From Duganella sp. Root1480D1 (GTDB lineage: Bacteria > Pseudomonadota > Gammaproteobacteria > Burkholderiales > Burkholderiaceae_D): 64,000 nt of DNA. Position 1 is the stretch's first letter. Every line of letters begins with the position of its first letter. Shown here one piece after another: positions 1 to 8,249 of the stretch. The DNA lies in assembly GCF_001427305.1 (NCBI RefSeq), contig NZ_LMFZ01000049.1, positions 1-64,000 on the forward strand. The letters run 5' to 3'. A program made the translations under genes and the position numbers. Under the pieces are notes generated by a model. It saw only the letters and a program-made list of their open reading frames with translations. It ran no database searches and was not told where the DNA came from.

Positions 1-46
1 GATTCCTGTGGCCTGGATGGGATGATTCCTGTGGCCTGGATGGGAT
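1..46. repeat. 23-bp tandem direct repeat, two copies at window edge
   Basis: A 23-bp unit beginning GATTCCTGTGGCC is present twice back to back (1-23 and 24-46) with no mismatch. The array may continue left of the window. Bases 47-214 show no convincing coding region. Confidence 0.8.
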
Positions 47-214
47 CAAGCCCGCGAATGCGCTGCCTTGGCCTTCGCACCATGCCGGCTACGCGCCAAC
101 GGAATTTGAATTATTCAGACCGGACTAGATATCCCGTTACTCACCCCTCAAGACATGTCGACCGGATAGAGGTCTGCGCGCCTTGGAGCGGGTGCATCAC
201 GAACGAGTCGTCCA

Positions 215-585
215 GTGGGACGCGGAATTCCTAGAAGGCTAAAATTATTTCGTATGCGGGCATCATCGAAGGAGAGGGCTCAACACCTCGCGGTCGATGA
301 GTTGGAAGCGCGCATGCCCTATGCATTCGCAAATTCGAGGAGCTCCTTCCTGAAACTGAAGAACGCTACTTCGTACTTGACCGTATGGCGTTCTCCCGGG
401 ACGGAAACGTCCCGCCTTTAGTGCATGAACTGGCTGCACTGATCCCAAGCCCGTTCTTCTCACTCGACACAGTAATCTCGAAATCTGGCCAATTAAGGCT
501 GATCGAACTGGGCGACGGACAAGTATCCGATCGGAAGAAGTGGAGCCCTGACCGCTTTGCAGCCATGCTCCAAAGCCAGCTTTAG
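215..585 (+). pseudogene. ATP-grasp-like protein C-terminal remnant, frameshifted
   Basis: Two overlapping open frames read as one protein end. The frame of base 215 is open to about 421 and gives KERAQHLAVDELEARMP. The frame of base 301 is open to 585 and gives KFEELLPETEERYFVLDR followed by LIELGDGQVSD. The second part resembles the C-terminal end of ATP-grasp/DUF4343-type proteins, where an ELGDGQVS-like segment forms part of the nucleotide and metal site. A TGA at 298-300 blocks the second frame from extending upstream, so a frameshift near 300-340 is the simplest reading. No N-terminal half is visible. The family assignment is by pattern only. Confidence 0.4.
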
Positions 586-587
586 CG

Positions 588-1250
588 CTAGTCGCGCTTC
601 ATCGACAGTTCGACATCGTCGGCAACGGGCACGGACAGGTAGCCCTCCGAGGTGCGCACCAGCGCCACATATTCGGGGCAGTAGTCTGCATTGTCGGCGA
701 TGATCAGGGCCCCGGGCCGCAGGCGATCTTCAACCAGGCGCAGGACGTCGAAATACAGACCCTTGGCGCCATCGAGGAGCAGCAGATCGATCTGTTCCGG
801 AAGGTTAGTGCGCAGCGTTTCGAGCGCATCGCCTTCGCGGATCTCCACCAAATCGAGAAGGCCGGCGGCGGAGAGGTTGTCGCGCGCGCGCTGCGCTTTG
901 GACGGCTCGAATTCAGTGGTAATCAACTGGCCGCCGCCATTGTCGCGCAGGGCTGCGGCAAGGTGCACGGTCGAGATGCCGAACGATGTGCCGAATTCGA
1001 CGATCACGCGGGCTTTGGCATTACGCGCCAACAGGTACAGCAGCAATCCCGTTTCGCGAGACACTGGGATCGCGGCATCCTTCAGGCTTGCGTAGATTTG
1101 CTTGTAATCGGTTTTGCTGCTCAAGATGCGGCCGCGCTCCGCCACGGGCAGAGCTGCGAACTCGGCCAAGGCCGGTACTTCAGTGTTTTCGGCTTCAGCA
1201 AACAGGCGATTGAGCAAGGGAGCGACAGGAGCGGATGTCAGGGTAATCAT
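588..1250 (-). CDS. class I SAM-dependent O-methyltransferase
   Basis: Encodes 220 residues, the usual size of small cytoplasmic O-methyltransferases of the caffeoyl-CoA/catechol family. The SAM-binding motif I is VIVEFGTSFGISTVHLA (about residues 80-96). It is followed by an acidic residue at TTEFEPSK and by LLLLDGAKGLYFDVL, the metal/substrate segment of this family. IADNADYCPEY resembles the family's conserved ADN region. The gene is divergent from a TetR regulator with 81 bp or less between starts, so control by that regulator is likely. The substrate cannot be read from the sequence. Confidence 0.85.
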   Translation of the reverse strand: MITLTSAPVAPLLNRLFAEAENTEVPALAEFAALPVAERGRILSSKTDYKQIYASLKDAAIPVSRETGLLLYLLARNAKARVIVEFGTSFGISTVHLAAALRDNGGGQLITTEFEPSKAQRARDNLSAAGLLDLVEIREGDALETLRTNLPEQIDLLLLDGAKGLYFDVLRLVEDRLRPGALIIADNADYCPEYVALVRTSEGYLSVPVADDVELSMKRD

Positions 1251-1331
1251 GGGGGTATTCCTTTCTTGTGTAAGAGCAGGAATAATATGAATAATCCTTC
1301 ACGTTTCATATTCGCATTCCCAACGCCCACC

Positions 1332-2009
1332 ATGACCGACAGCAAAAACGCCCGTGTTTCCTCGCGAAGAAAGCCAAAACAGGCCCGCTCCAACGACCTT
1401 GTCGGCGCCATCCTGCAGGCGGCTATTCAGGTTTTGGCGAAAGAAGGCGCCCGCCGCTTCACTACCACACGGGTGGCGGAGCGTGCGGGCGTCAGCGTGG
1501 GTTCGATCTACCAGTACTTCCCCAACAAGGCATCGATCCTGTTCCGCCTGCAGAGCGATGAGTGGCAGCAAACCTCGGCCATGCTGTCCGAAATCCTGCA
1601 AGATGCGGCGAAACCGCCTTTGGAACGCATGCGCAACCTGGTCCACGCCTTTGTGCGCTCGGAGTGCGAGGAGGCGGCGGTACGCACGGCGCTTAACGAC
1701 GCCGCGCCGCTGTACCGCGACGCGCCGGAGGCAATCGAAACCAAAGCCGCCGGCGACCAGATGTTCCGGACCTTCATCGACGAGGTGCTGCCAAACGCTT
1801 CCGATGCGCAGCGCACATTGGCGAGCGACCTCGTGATGGATACGCTCAGCGCCGTTGGCCAGCAGTTTTCACAAGAACCCCGCGCGGACGAAGCAATCAC
1901 CGCCTATGCGGGCGCCCTGGCCGATATGCTGTGTGCATACCTGGCCGGGCTGGCAGCTCAAAACACGGCGCGCAGGGTCAAACGCAGCGTGCGTGGTTCA
2001 CCGGGATGA
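1332..2009 (+). CDS. TetR/AcrR family transcriptional regulator
   Basis: Encodes 225 residues from ATG 1332. The N-terminal helix-turn-helix is classical: AILQAAIQVLAKEGARRFTT, then RVAERAGVSVGSIYQYFPNK (about residues 28-70). The C-terminal part is the variable ligand-binding and dimer domain. An in-frame ATG at 1287 has a better-spaced purine-rich site (AGAGCAGG) and would add 15 residues, but would leave only 36 bp to the divergent methyltransferase. The 3' end overlaps the convergent TonB receptor gene by 52 bp. It probably represses the adjacent methyltransferase; this is inference from the divergent layout. Confidence 0.88.
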   Translation: MTDSKNARVSSRRKPKQARSNDLVGAILQAAIQVLAKEGARRFTTTRVAERAGVSVGSIYQYFPNKASILFRLQSDEWQQTSAMLSEILQDAAKPPLERMRNLVHAFVRSECEEAAVRTALNDAAPLYRDAPEAIETKAAGDQMFRTFIDEVLPNASDAQRTLASDLVMDTLSAVGQQFSQEPRADEAITAYAGALADMLCAYLAGLAAQNTARRVKRSVRGSPG

Positions 2010-4003
2010 AAATGGATGTCGGATATTCCCTCCGCCGGCTCTCCTGCAAGGCGTGAGGCGTAGTAGTAATCGACATCGCTCGCCTTGCGGTCGAACAGAT
2101 TGAACACGTCGGCCGTCAACTGCCAGCGGCGGTCGAAGCGATAGGTGGTCCGCAAGTAGGCAATGGCTGTGCCGGACGAGCGAACGCTGTTATCTTCAAT
2201 CAGCGGGCGCGGTCCGAAATAGCGGAACTGGAACGCGCCGGACCATGGGCCGAGGTCGTTCAAGGTGGCGCCAAATGACGCCACCTTTTCCACAGCGCCC
2301 GGAACGCGGTCGCCGGCCGGGTCGAACTCGGTGTAGCGCGCGCGGGAGTAAGCCAGGTCGAAGTCCAGCAGCAGCTTGCTGGTGGCTGCATAGTGATTGT
2401 TCCACTCGATGCCGGAACGCTTGCTGGCGCGGCTTGGCGCTGTGTCGCCAGCGTCGCCGGAGAACACCAGTTCGGAGCCGGAACGCAGGCGCCACAATGC
2501 CATCGAGCTTTGCAGGCCCGGCACGATCTCGCTGCGTGCGCCGATTTCCGCGCCGCGGGTCTTCACCAGCGGCGTGACAGGATCGACAGGTTCGCGTTCG
2601 CGCGGCGACAGCCGCGCCGTCGTGCCGCGCGCGTCGTTGCTGTGGAAGCCTTCGCCATAGTTCACGAAGAACTCGGTCTTGCTCCAGGGCCCGAAGATCA
2701 GCGAAAGCTTGGGCGAGGCGATATGGTCGCTCACCTTCCCAGTGTTTTCCGCAATCGAGCTGTCGACATCGAAGCTGTAGCGGTCGTAGCGCACGCCGGC
2801 GATGGAACGCAGCCAGGGTGTCCATTGCACGGTGTTCTGGAACCACGCCGCCACGCTTCCTTCGGTCACGCGCGACTCGGCGATGGGGTGCAGCACGCGT
2901 TGCTGCGTCGTTGCATACAGGCCGACTGGCGCAATGCGGTCGAAGCGCCCCTGCACGCCTGCGCTGTTTTCCATCGAACGCTCACCGAGTTGTCCAAACC
3001 AGGTATGGGACAGGTCGAAGCCGGTCATTTTGCGGCGTTCGGTCTGCTGCACCTGGTCGCCATTGACCGGATCGTCGAGGAAGTATGTGACGTCGTTGTA
3101 CAGCGACAGGTCGTTGCGCACCACATAGGCATGTGCTTCCGTCAGGTTGTCGCCAACGCACCTGCGCCATTCGGTGGAAAGGCTGTAGCGTGCGGTGCGG
3201 CCGCCATCGCTTGGATCGGCAGCGCCAAATTCGTCGAGCCGTCCGTCCTGCACCGCGCGCAGGGGAATCTGGCTGGTTGCATGCCAGCCAGCCTTGTAAG
3301 CCATGCCGGTAATACTGAAACGCTCGGCGCTGGTGCCCGAGCTGTAGCGCAGCACGCCAATCGCCTTGTGGAACGCTTCCGGCATTTGCCATGGGCCGTC
3401 GTTGTGGCCCAGGTCCAGTGCATACAGCAGGTTGCCGTTGCCGACTTCAGCGGAATTCGCCACGACGCCGCGGCGATAGGCATGCGCACCCGCAGTCAGC
3501 GATGCAAAGCCTTCGTTCAATTTGTCAGCCAGGCCCATGTGCGCCGCGCCGGCCGATGCGAAATCGCCTTCGTCGGCGTAATACGGACCCTTGCGGTAGC
3601 GGATCCGGCTCACCAGCTCGGGGATCAGGAAGTTCAGGTCCGTGTAGCCCTGGCCGTGGCCGTGCGTGCGCATATTGACCGGCATGCCGTCGACGAAGGT
3701 GGCGAACTCGGTGCCGTGGTCCAGGTTGAAGCCCCGCAGGTAGTACTGGTTCGCCTTGCCGTCGCCGCTATGCTGCGCGACGATCATGCCCGGGACGAAT
3801 TCCAGGATTTCACCCGGCCGCAATGCGGGCCGGTTGGCAATCAGTGCCGAGGTGATAGTCCCTTCGCTGGCCGCGTCGGAAGTGCGAATGCCGTTGTCGT
3901 AGTGGTGGCCAACAACGTATACCCTTGCTGGTGTTTCCTGCTCTTGTGCCTGCGCGACAGCGCACAACGCCCCCGCGATCATGGGGATCAGTGATTTTTT
4001 CAT
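1958..4003 (-). CDS. TonB-dependent receptor under cobalamin riboswitch control
   Basis: Encodes 681 residues from ATG 4003. It starts with a typical signal peptide (MKKSLIPMIAGALCAVAQAQ), then a Ton-box-like VYVVG. The plug domain follows (LRPGEILEFVPGMIVAQHSG, YYLRGFNLDHGTEFATFVDG), and then a long 22-strand barrel region ending in LRLTLRAVF with a C-terminal aromatic residue. The earlier in-frame ATG at 4213 lies inside the riboswitch and is not the start. Cobalamin riboswitch control says the substrate is a corrinoid or cobalt. It is longer than classical BtuB, and its plug motif HGHGQGYTDLNFLIPELV is typical of a separate receptor group, so I give no gene symbol. Confidence 0.9.
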   Translation of the reverse strand: MKKSLIPMIAGALCAVAQAQEQETPARVYVVGHHYDNGIRTSDAASEGTITSALIANRPALRPGEILEFVPGMIVAQHSGDGKANQYYLRGFNLDHGTEFATFVDGMPVNMRTHGHGQGYTDLNFLIPELVSRIRYRKGPYYADEGDFASAGAAHMGLADKLNEGFASLTAGAHAYRRGVVANSAEVGNGNLLYALDLGHNDGPWQMPEAFHKAIGVLRYSSGTSAERFSITGMAYKAGWHATSQIPLRAVQDGRLDEFGAADPSDGGRTARYSLSTEWRRCVGDNLTEAHAYVVRNDLSLYNDVTYFLDDPVNGDQVQQTERRKMTGFDLSHTWFGQLGERSMENSAGVQGRFDRIAPVGLYATTQQRVLHPIAESRVTEGSVAAWFQNTVQWTPWLRSIAGVRYDRYSFDVDSSIAENTGKVSDHIASPKLSLIFGPWSKTEFFVNYGEGFHSNDARGTTARLSPREREPVDPVTPLVKTRGAEIGARSEIVPGLQSSMALWRLRSGSELVFSGDAGDTAPSRASKRSGIEWNNHYAATSKLLLDFDLAYSRARYTEFDPAGDRVPGAVEKVASFGATLNDLGPWSGAFQFRYFGPRPLIEDNSVRSSGTAIAYLRTTYRFDRRWQLTADVFNLFDRKASDVDYYYASRLAGEPAEGISDIHFHPGEPRTLRLTLRAVF

Positions 4004-4075
4004 TATGGATGTTTGAATCGGCAATCCCGCCCACCTCCCCGTGAGCGCGACCGAACAGTGCGCGCATCGTCGCCG

Positions 4076-4284
4076 ATGCATGCACCACCTGTCTGGCCGG
4101 TATCCGGGCTGGCAAGGCGGACTGTCTTGCCTTCCCATGCTTGCGCACAGTGGCTTCAGAGACGGCCTGTCGTTGATGAACGACGCTTGCTTACCGTTGC
4201 GGGGGCAGCACACCTTGGCTTGCCGGCAGAAGCGGCATGGCCATGTGTTTCCCGTTTAACTGCGCGCTTGAACGCGCGCGAGGC
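4076..4284 (-). promoter_or_regulatory. cobalamin (AdoCbl-type) riboswitch upstream of the TonB receptor
   Basis: Read on the minus strand, this segment has the conserved riboswitch order. GTTAAACGGGAA is followed by CTGCCCCCGCAACGGTAA, then GAAGCCACTGTGC, then the B12 box AGCCCGGATACCGGCC (about 4094-4109). A perfect small hairpin GCATCG-GCGA-CGATGC lies just downstream near 4060-4080 and may be part of the expression platform. It lies 72 bp before the receptor ATG. High B12 should reduce receptor expression, as known for this class. Confidence 0.93.
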
Positions 4285-4306
4285 ACCAAACGGCGGCGAT
4301 TATACG

Positions 4307-4972
4307 CTATGCATTGTTGTTATCCTGCCACCGGTCGGTATAAACCAGGTCGGCCAGTTTGCCGCGCATTGCCCATCCTTCGAGTTCCAGCATCGGTTTC
4401 GGATAGAAGCCGGCAACGTGGCCGAGGCAGATGATGGCGACCGGCTTGCCTCCCTCCGGAATGCCCAGCAATGCCGCCAGCCTGGCCGGGTCGAACAGCG
4501 ACACCCAGCCCATGCCCAGGCCTTCCGCGCGGGCGGCCAGCCACATGTTCTGGATGGCGCAGGCCACCGAGGCCAGGTCCATCTCCGGCAGCGTGCGACG
4601 GCCGAAGATGTGCTTTTCCCGCTGGTCCATCAGGGCCGCCACCAGCACTTCGCCGCATTCGCGAATGCCTTCGACTTTCAGCCGCATGAATTCCTCATTG
4701 CGGTCGCCCAAGGCCGCGGCAGTAGCCTGGCGTTCTTCGTCGACCAGCTGGTACATTTGCTCGCGCAATGCCGGATCCTGGATGCGGATGAAACGCCAGG
4801 GCTGCATCAGGCCTACGCTGGGCGCCTGGTGCGCCGCGCCCAGCAGGCGCATGAGGATGTCTTCATCCACTGCACCGGGCACGAAGTGACGCACGTCGCG
4901 CCGTTCGGCAATTACACGATAAACGGCAGCAATTGCCGCCTGGTCAAAACTGCTCTGCACTTCTGTTCTCAC
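4307..4972 (-). CDS. bluB: 5,6-dimethylbenzimidazole synthase
   Basis: Encodes 221 residues from GTG 4972, which overlaps the ferredoxin TGA as GTGA. A longer in-frame start exists at 5014 but lies inside the ferredoxin gene. BluB is an oxygen-using nitroreductase-fold enzyme that cleaves FMNH2 to make the lower ligand of B12. Signature stretches are RRDVRHFVPG and APSVGLMQPWRFIR (flavin phosphate contacts), MGWVSLFDP and KPVAIICLGHV near the end. It is the last gene of the corrinoid run. Requiring O2 for this step while ring contraction uses CbiD/CbiG is notable. Confidence 0.93.
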   Translation of the reverse strand: MRTEVQSSFDQAAIAAVYRVIAERRDVRHFVPGAVDEDILMRLLGAAHQAPSVGLMQPWRFIRIQDPALREQMYQLVDEERQATAAALGDRNEEFMRLKVEGIRECGEVLVAALMDQREKHIFGRRTLPEMDLASVACAIQNMWLAARAEGLGMGWVSLFDPARLAALLGIPEGGKPVAIICLGHVAGFYPKPMLELEGWAMRGKLADLVYTDRWQDNNNA

Positions 4973-5301
4973 TGTTGATGGAACACGATCTCCTCGACGG
5001 CCTCGCCGTTGCACAGGTGGCGGTCGATGATGCGGTCCATGTTCTCGGGGGTCACATTGTAGTACCAGGTGCCGTCGGGCTGGACGCAGACGATCGGTCC
5101 GCCCTTGCAGGCGGCGAAGCAGCTTACCCGGCTGCGCTTTACCCGCAGCTCGCCTTCGTTCAAGCCGGCGGCCTTGAATTTGTCGCCCAGGCTATCGAAC
5201 AAGGCTTGCGACTGGCCGTCGGCGGCGCAGCGCGGCCCGGTGCAAATCAGCAGGTGGCGGTGGTAGCTGCCGATCTTCGGTTTCACTGGAGTGTCGCTCA
5301 T
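4969..5301 (-). CDS. thioredoxin-like [2Fe-2S] ferredoxin
   Basis: Encodes 110 residues from ATG 5301, overlapping the cobJ stop as ATGA. Likely cluster ligands are CTGPRC near the N-terminus (C-x4-C) and CFAAC in the middle (C-x3-C), followed by GGPIVCVQPDG. This is the layout of the Clostridium pasteurianum-type thioredoxin-fold 2Fe-2S ferredoxins. Its position between cobJ and bluB, coupled to both, argues for an electron-transfer role in corrin synthesis. Which enzyme it reduces is not known from the sequence. Confidence 0.9.
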   Translation of the reverse strand: MSDTPVKPKIGSYHRHLLICTGPRCAADGQSQALFDSLGDKFKAAGLNEGELRVKRSRVSCFAACKGGPIVCVQPDGTWYYNVTPENMDRIIDRHLCNGEAVEEIVFHQQ

Positions 5302-6299
5302 GCCTCGCTCCCTTCCGCTTCGCTGCCTGTCTCTGCTTCCCATGGTTCGTCCAGCGTGGCCTGGATGTAGTCGGAGGGCAGGTGGTACTGCATGGCCAGC
5401 GCGTCGATGCTGGCGCCGGCCTGGTATTCGGCACGCAGGGTGTCGAGCCATCCCAGCAGGCCGGTGGACAGCGAGCGCCCGGCGCGTTCGCCTTCGCGTG
5501 TTGCCCCGCCCTCCTGCATATCGTACTTGTTGGCGTAACCGCGAGGCGTGACCATCAAGCCGTCGCGCACGAAGGTGTTGCTGTTGCCGATCAGGACGGT
5601 GCTGAGCATACCGATGTCGGCGTCACCCATGCTGTCGAGCGTGGTGAACACGATATTCTCGCGGCGGCGATACGCGCTCTTGACGATGGCCACTGGCGTG
5701 TCAGGGCGGCGATGGCGCAGGAACAAGCGTTGCGCTTCGACGATCTGGCGCGTGCGGCGGCCGCTCTTCGGGTTGTACAGGGCAACCACGAAGTCCGCCA
5801 TGGCCACCGCGTCCAGGCGGCGCGCAATGGTTGGCCAGGGCGTCAGCAGGTCGGACAGCGAGATTGCGCAGAAGTCGTGGGTCAGCGGTGCACCGACCAG
5901 GGCGGCGCAGCTATTCAGTGCCGATGCGCCGGGGATGATTTCCACCTGCACTGGGTCCTCGGGAGTCCAGCCTGACTGGAACAGCACTTCGTAGGTCGGG
6001 CCGGCCATGCCATACACGCCGGCGTCGCCGGAGGAGATCAGCGCTACCTTTTTGCCAGCGCGCGCCGCTTCCAGCGCACTGACGGCGCGATCCAGCTCCT
6101 CCGTCATCGACTTGCGGATGATTTCCTTGCCTTCAATGAGGTCGGCCACCAGTTTGATGTAGGTGACGTAGCCAATGACCACATCGGCTTCGGCGATAGC
6201 ATCGCGGGCGCGCTGCGTCATGTGGTCCACGCTGCCGGGACCAATCCCGACCAGCATGATCTTGCCCGCGGCGGCGGGTTGTTCGAGTTGTGCGTTCAT
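5298..6299 (-). CDS. cobJ: precorrin-3B / cobalt-precorrin-3 C17-methyltransferase with C-terminal extension
   Basis: Encodes 333 residues. The first 245 or so match the CobJ/CbiH tetrapyrrole methylase fold: KIMLVGIGPGSVDHMTQRA at the start, ISSGDAGVYGMAGP in the middle, and VIIPGASALNSCAALVGAPL for SAM binding. It methylates C17 and drives ring contraction. About 85 residues follow after MVTPRGYANKYDM. They contain no cysteine, so they are not an iron-sulfur domain like the one known in the long CbiH60 form. The stop overlaps the start of the ferredoxin gene; upstream it overlaps the cbiG C-terminal gene. Confidence 0.92.
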   Translation of the reverse strand: MNAQLEQPAAAGKIMLVGIGPGSVDHMTQRARDAIAEADVVIGYVTYIKLVADLIEGKEIIRKSMTEELDRAVSALEAARAGKKVALISSGDAGVYGMAGPTYEVLFQSGWTPEDPVQVEIIPGASALNSCAALVGAPLTHDFCAISLSDLLTPWPTIARRLDAVAMADFVVALYNPKSGRRTRQIVEAQRLFLRHRRPDTPVAIVKSAYRRRENIVFTTLDSMGDADIGMLSTVLIGNSNTFVRDGLMVTPRGYANKYDMQEGGATREGERAGRSLSTGLLGWLDTLRAEYQAGASIDALAMQYHLPSDYIQATLDEPWEAETGSEAEGSEA

Positions 6300-6700
6300 G
6301 AATTTTTCCTTGCGATCGAGACGGTGACATTGCGGTTATCCACGCCTCGCAGTTTGAATTTTTCGACGACCAGAGCGGTCATTGGCGTACCTGGGCCGGC
6401 GGCCAGCAGCGCGGCTGCCTCGCTGACAGAGGGCGTGCCGATATAGCGGCGCACGGTTTCAGACGGATTGGGGACCGGCACTGCGGCCAGTTCCTCCGGT
6501 GCGAAAAAATGCAACGGCCAGCCTTGCTCCCGGGCGAAAGCGAGCAGCGCCTCCTCATCGCGCTTGAGCGTGATGCTTGCGGCGGCAGCCACCTGTCCGG
6601 CCTCGGCGCCGGCTTCGCGCAGGGCGTAGCTCACGGCGTCGCGAACCGTTTGCAGCATGGCGCCGCGGTCGCAACCCAGGCCGATGGTGAAGGTGCTCAC
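6296..6700 (-). CDS. CbiG C-terminal domain / CobE-like protein
   Basis: Encodes 134 residues from GTG 6700, overlapping the upstream stop as GTGA. FTIGLGCDRGA opens the domain, and KFKLRGVDNRNVTVSIARK closes it; both are typical of the CbiG C-terminal/CobE family. In many bacteria this is the last third of a single CbiG, the cobalt-precorrin-5A hydrolase. Here it is a free-standing gene directly after the CbiG N-terminal and middle domain gene. Reported CobE proteins have the same length. Its biochemical role as a free domain is uncertain. Confidence 0.87.
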   Translation of the reverse strand: MSTFTIGLGCDRGAMLQTVRDAVSYALREAGAEAGQVAAAASITLKRDEEALLAFAREQGWPLHFFAPEELAAVPVPNPSETVRRYIGTPSVSEAAALLAAGPGTPMTALVVEKFKLRGVDNRNVTVSIARKNS

Positions 6701-7461
6701 GCCGCACCGTCCAGTGGCGGACGGTAGACCACCAGGCGTTCGTGCAGCGCCTTCCAGCGCTCTTGCGGCACCTCGGCATGGGTTACCCACAGCAGTGCGG
6801 TATAGCGTTCCAGCAGCACGTCGTCGAAGCGCTTGAAGAAGTGGATATTGTCCGGCAGCGGTGTCGGCCGGGTCCACCAATCCGGGCTGCCCGCTTCCTG
6901 CACGAAGGCGATCGGCTCGCCGTTCACCACGTGCGCCGAGACACGCGTGATATTGATCTTGGGCGCCTCCACCCGCCAGCCAAGGTGGCGGCCGAGGATA
7001 TCGACGGGGATCGTGCGGCCGACGTCCGACGCGGTGGTCAGCACAGGTGCGGCGCCCAGCAGGTCGGCCACGCGTTCGCTCCATTCATTGGCGCCGCCAA
7101 CATGGCCGGACAGGACCGGAATCACAAACTGGCCCGCGTCGTCGACCACGATCACGCCGGGGTCTTCATCCTTGCTGCGCAGGTGCGGTGCGATCAGGCG
7201 CACAACGGCGCCCAGCGACACGAAGAACACGATCTGGTCGTAGCCTTCGAACAGCGGGCCAATTTCGTCGCGCAGGGCGCCGTCATAGGCGCGTACCCTG
7301 TTCGACAGCTCGGTGAACTGCGCCGCAAACTTGGCAGACGCGCAGATATCGGCGCTGGGCAGGTCGGCTGCCAGGCGCGCAGCCTGGGCTGCCCCGTGCT
7401 TCGTGATGGCCACCAGGCACAGGCGCGGGGCGGCTGTGTCGACAATTGATAAGCTGCTCAT
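6697..7461 (-). CDS. cbiG: cobalt-precorrin-5A hydrolase, CbiG N-terminal and middle domains
   Basis: Encodes 254 residues from ATG 7461 (ATGA overlap with cobI). CbiG opens the delta-lactone of cobalt-precorrin-5A and releases acetaldehyde during ring contraction. Family marks are YDQIVFFVSLGAVVRLIAP, DEDPGVIVVDDAGQFVIPVLSGHVGGAN and TTASDVGRTIPVDILG. It lacks the usual C-terminal domain, which is encoded by the next gene, so cbiG is split rather than truncated. The two genes overlap by 4 nt and are surely co-translated. Confidence 0.92.
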   Translation of the reverse strand: MSSLSIVDTAAPRLCLVAITKHGAAQAARLAADLPSADICASAKFAAQFTELSNRVRAYDGALRDEIGPLFEGYDQIVFFVSLGAVVRLIAPHLRSKDEDPGVIVVDDAGQFVIPVLSGHVGGANEWSERVADLLGAAPVLTTASDVGRTIPVDILGRHLGWRVEAPKINITRVSAHVVNGEPIAFVQEAGSPDWWTRPTPLPDNIHFFKRFDDVLLERYTALLWVTHAEVPQERWKALHERLVVYRPPLDGAA

Positions 7462-8249
7462 GCAGTCTCCAGTAAGGTTGGTTGGGGGCCTGCCTTCCTG
7501 AGGCAGCCTTTGATTCGTTCGCCGCGAATGCGGTACGGATGTTTGAGGATCAGCAGCGAGAGGTAGCTGACCTTGGTGCCACGCAGCGCAAGGATTTCGT
7601 GGCCGCTGAAGCGGCGCTCGTCTGGTGCTCCGACGCGTTCGATGAAGTGCGCGCCAGGCAGCAAGTCTTTGCGTTCCAGCCAATCGATCAGTTCATCGAG
7701 CAATGGCTTTACCTTCATCAGCACCAGCGTGTCGAAGTCGGGCAGCAGGCGGTCGACGGCGCTCACGCCATATGCGGCGGGCACGATGGCGACCGTGTCG
7801 TCCTGCTCCGCGAATGGCACCGGCACTTCGGCGCAGGCGGCGGTAAAGGCGTTGACGCCGGCGATGATTTGCACCGGAACCCGTTCGTCCAGCGCCCGCA
7901 CGGTGCGTGCCAGGTGGCCAAAGGTGGCATAGGTGCTGGCGTCACCCTCGACCAGGAACAGCACGTCGCGTCCGGCGCGCAGCCAGGGCAGGACGGTTTC
8001 GGCAGCCTTCAGCCACGCACGCGCGAGCTTTTCGCCGTCGTGCGTCATGGGGAACAGCAGCAGCTGATGTTCTGCCGGCGGCCCCAGGCCGGCGCGTAGC
8101 ACGATATCGAGCGCGTAGCTCGGTGTCTTTCCGCTGCGCGCGGGATAGACCCAGATCGCGTCGCGGCGCTGCAGCGCTTCCCAGGCGGCACGCGTAATCA
8201 GGCCAGGATCGCCGGGACCGAGCGAGATGCCCCATAAAGTGCCGCTCAT
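7458..8249 (-). CDS. cobI: precorrin-2 C20-methyltransferase
   Basis: Encodes 263 residues of the tetrapyrrole methylase fold. GTLWGISLGPGDPGLITRAA is the N-terminal SAM motif, LVEGDASTYATF the second and IAGVNAFTAACAEVPVPFA the third. It adds the C20 methyl group to precorrin-2 or its cobalt form. It overlaps cobL upstream (ATGA at 8246-8249) and cbiG downstream. The cobI/cbiL names refer to the same step in the late and early cobalt pathways. The presence of CbiD, CbiG and CbiX suggests the cobalt-loaded substrate. Confidence 0.93.
   Translation of the reverse strand: MSGTLWGISLGPGDPGLITRAAWEALQRRDAIWVYPARSGKTPSYALDIVLRAGLGPPAEHQLLLFPMTHDGEKLARAWLKAAETVLPWLRAGRDVLFLVEGDASTYATFGHLARTVRALDERVPVQIIAGVNAFTAACAEVPVPFAEQDDTVAIVPAAYGVSAVDRLLPDFDTLVLMKVKPLLDELIDWLERKDLLPGAHFIERVGAPDERRFSGHEILALRGTKVSYLSLLILKHPYRIRGERIKGCLRKAGPQPTLLETA

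Noticed and set aside
963..1331. Open frame extending the TetR gene far upstream
   Set aside because: It lies antisense inside the methyltransferase gene; the helix-turn-helix begins only after 1332.
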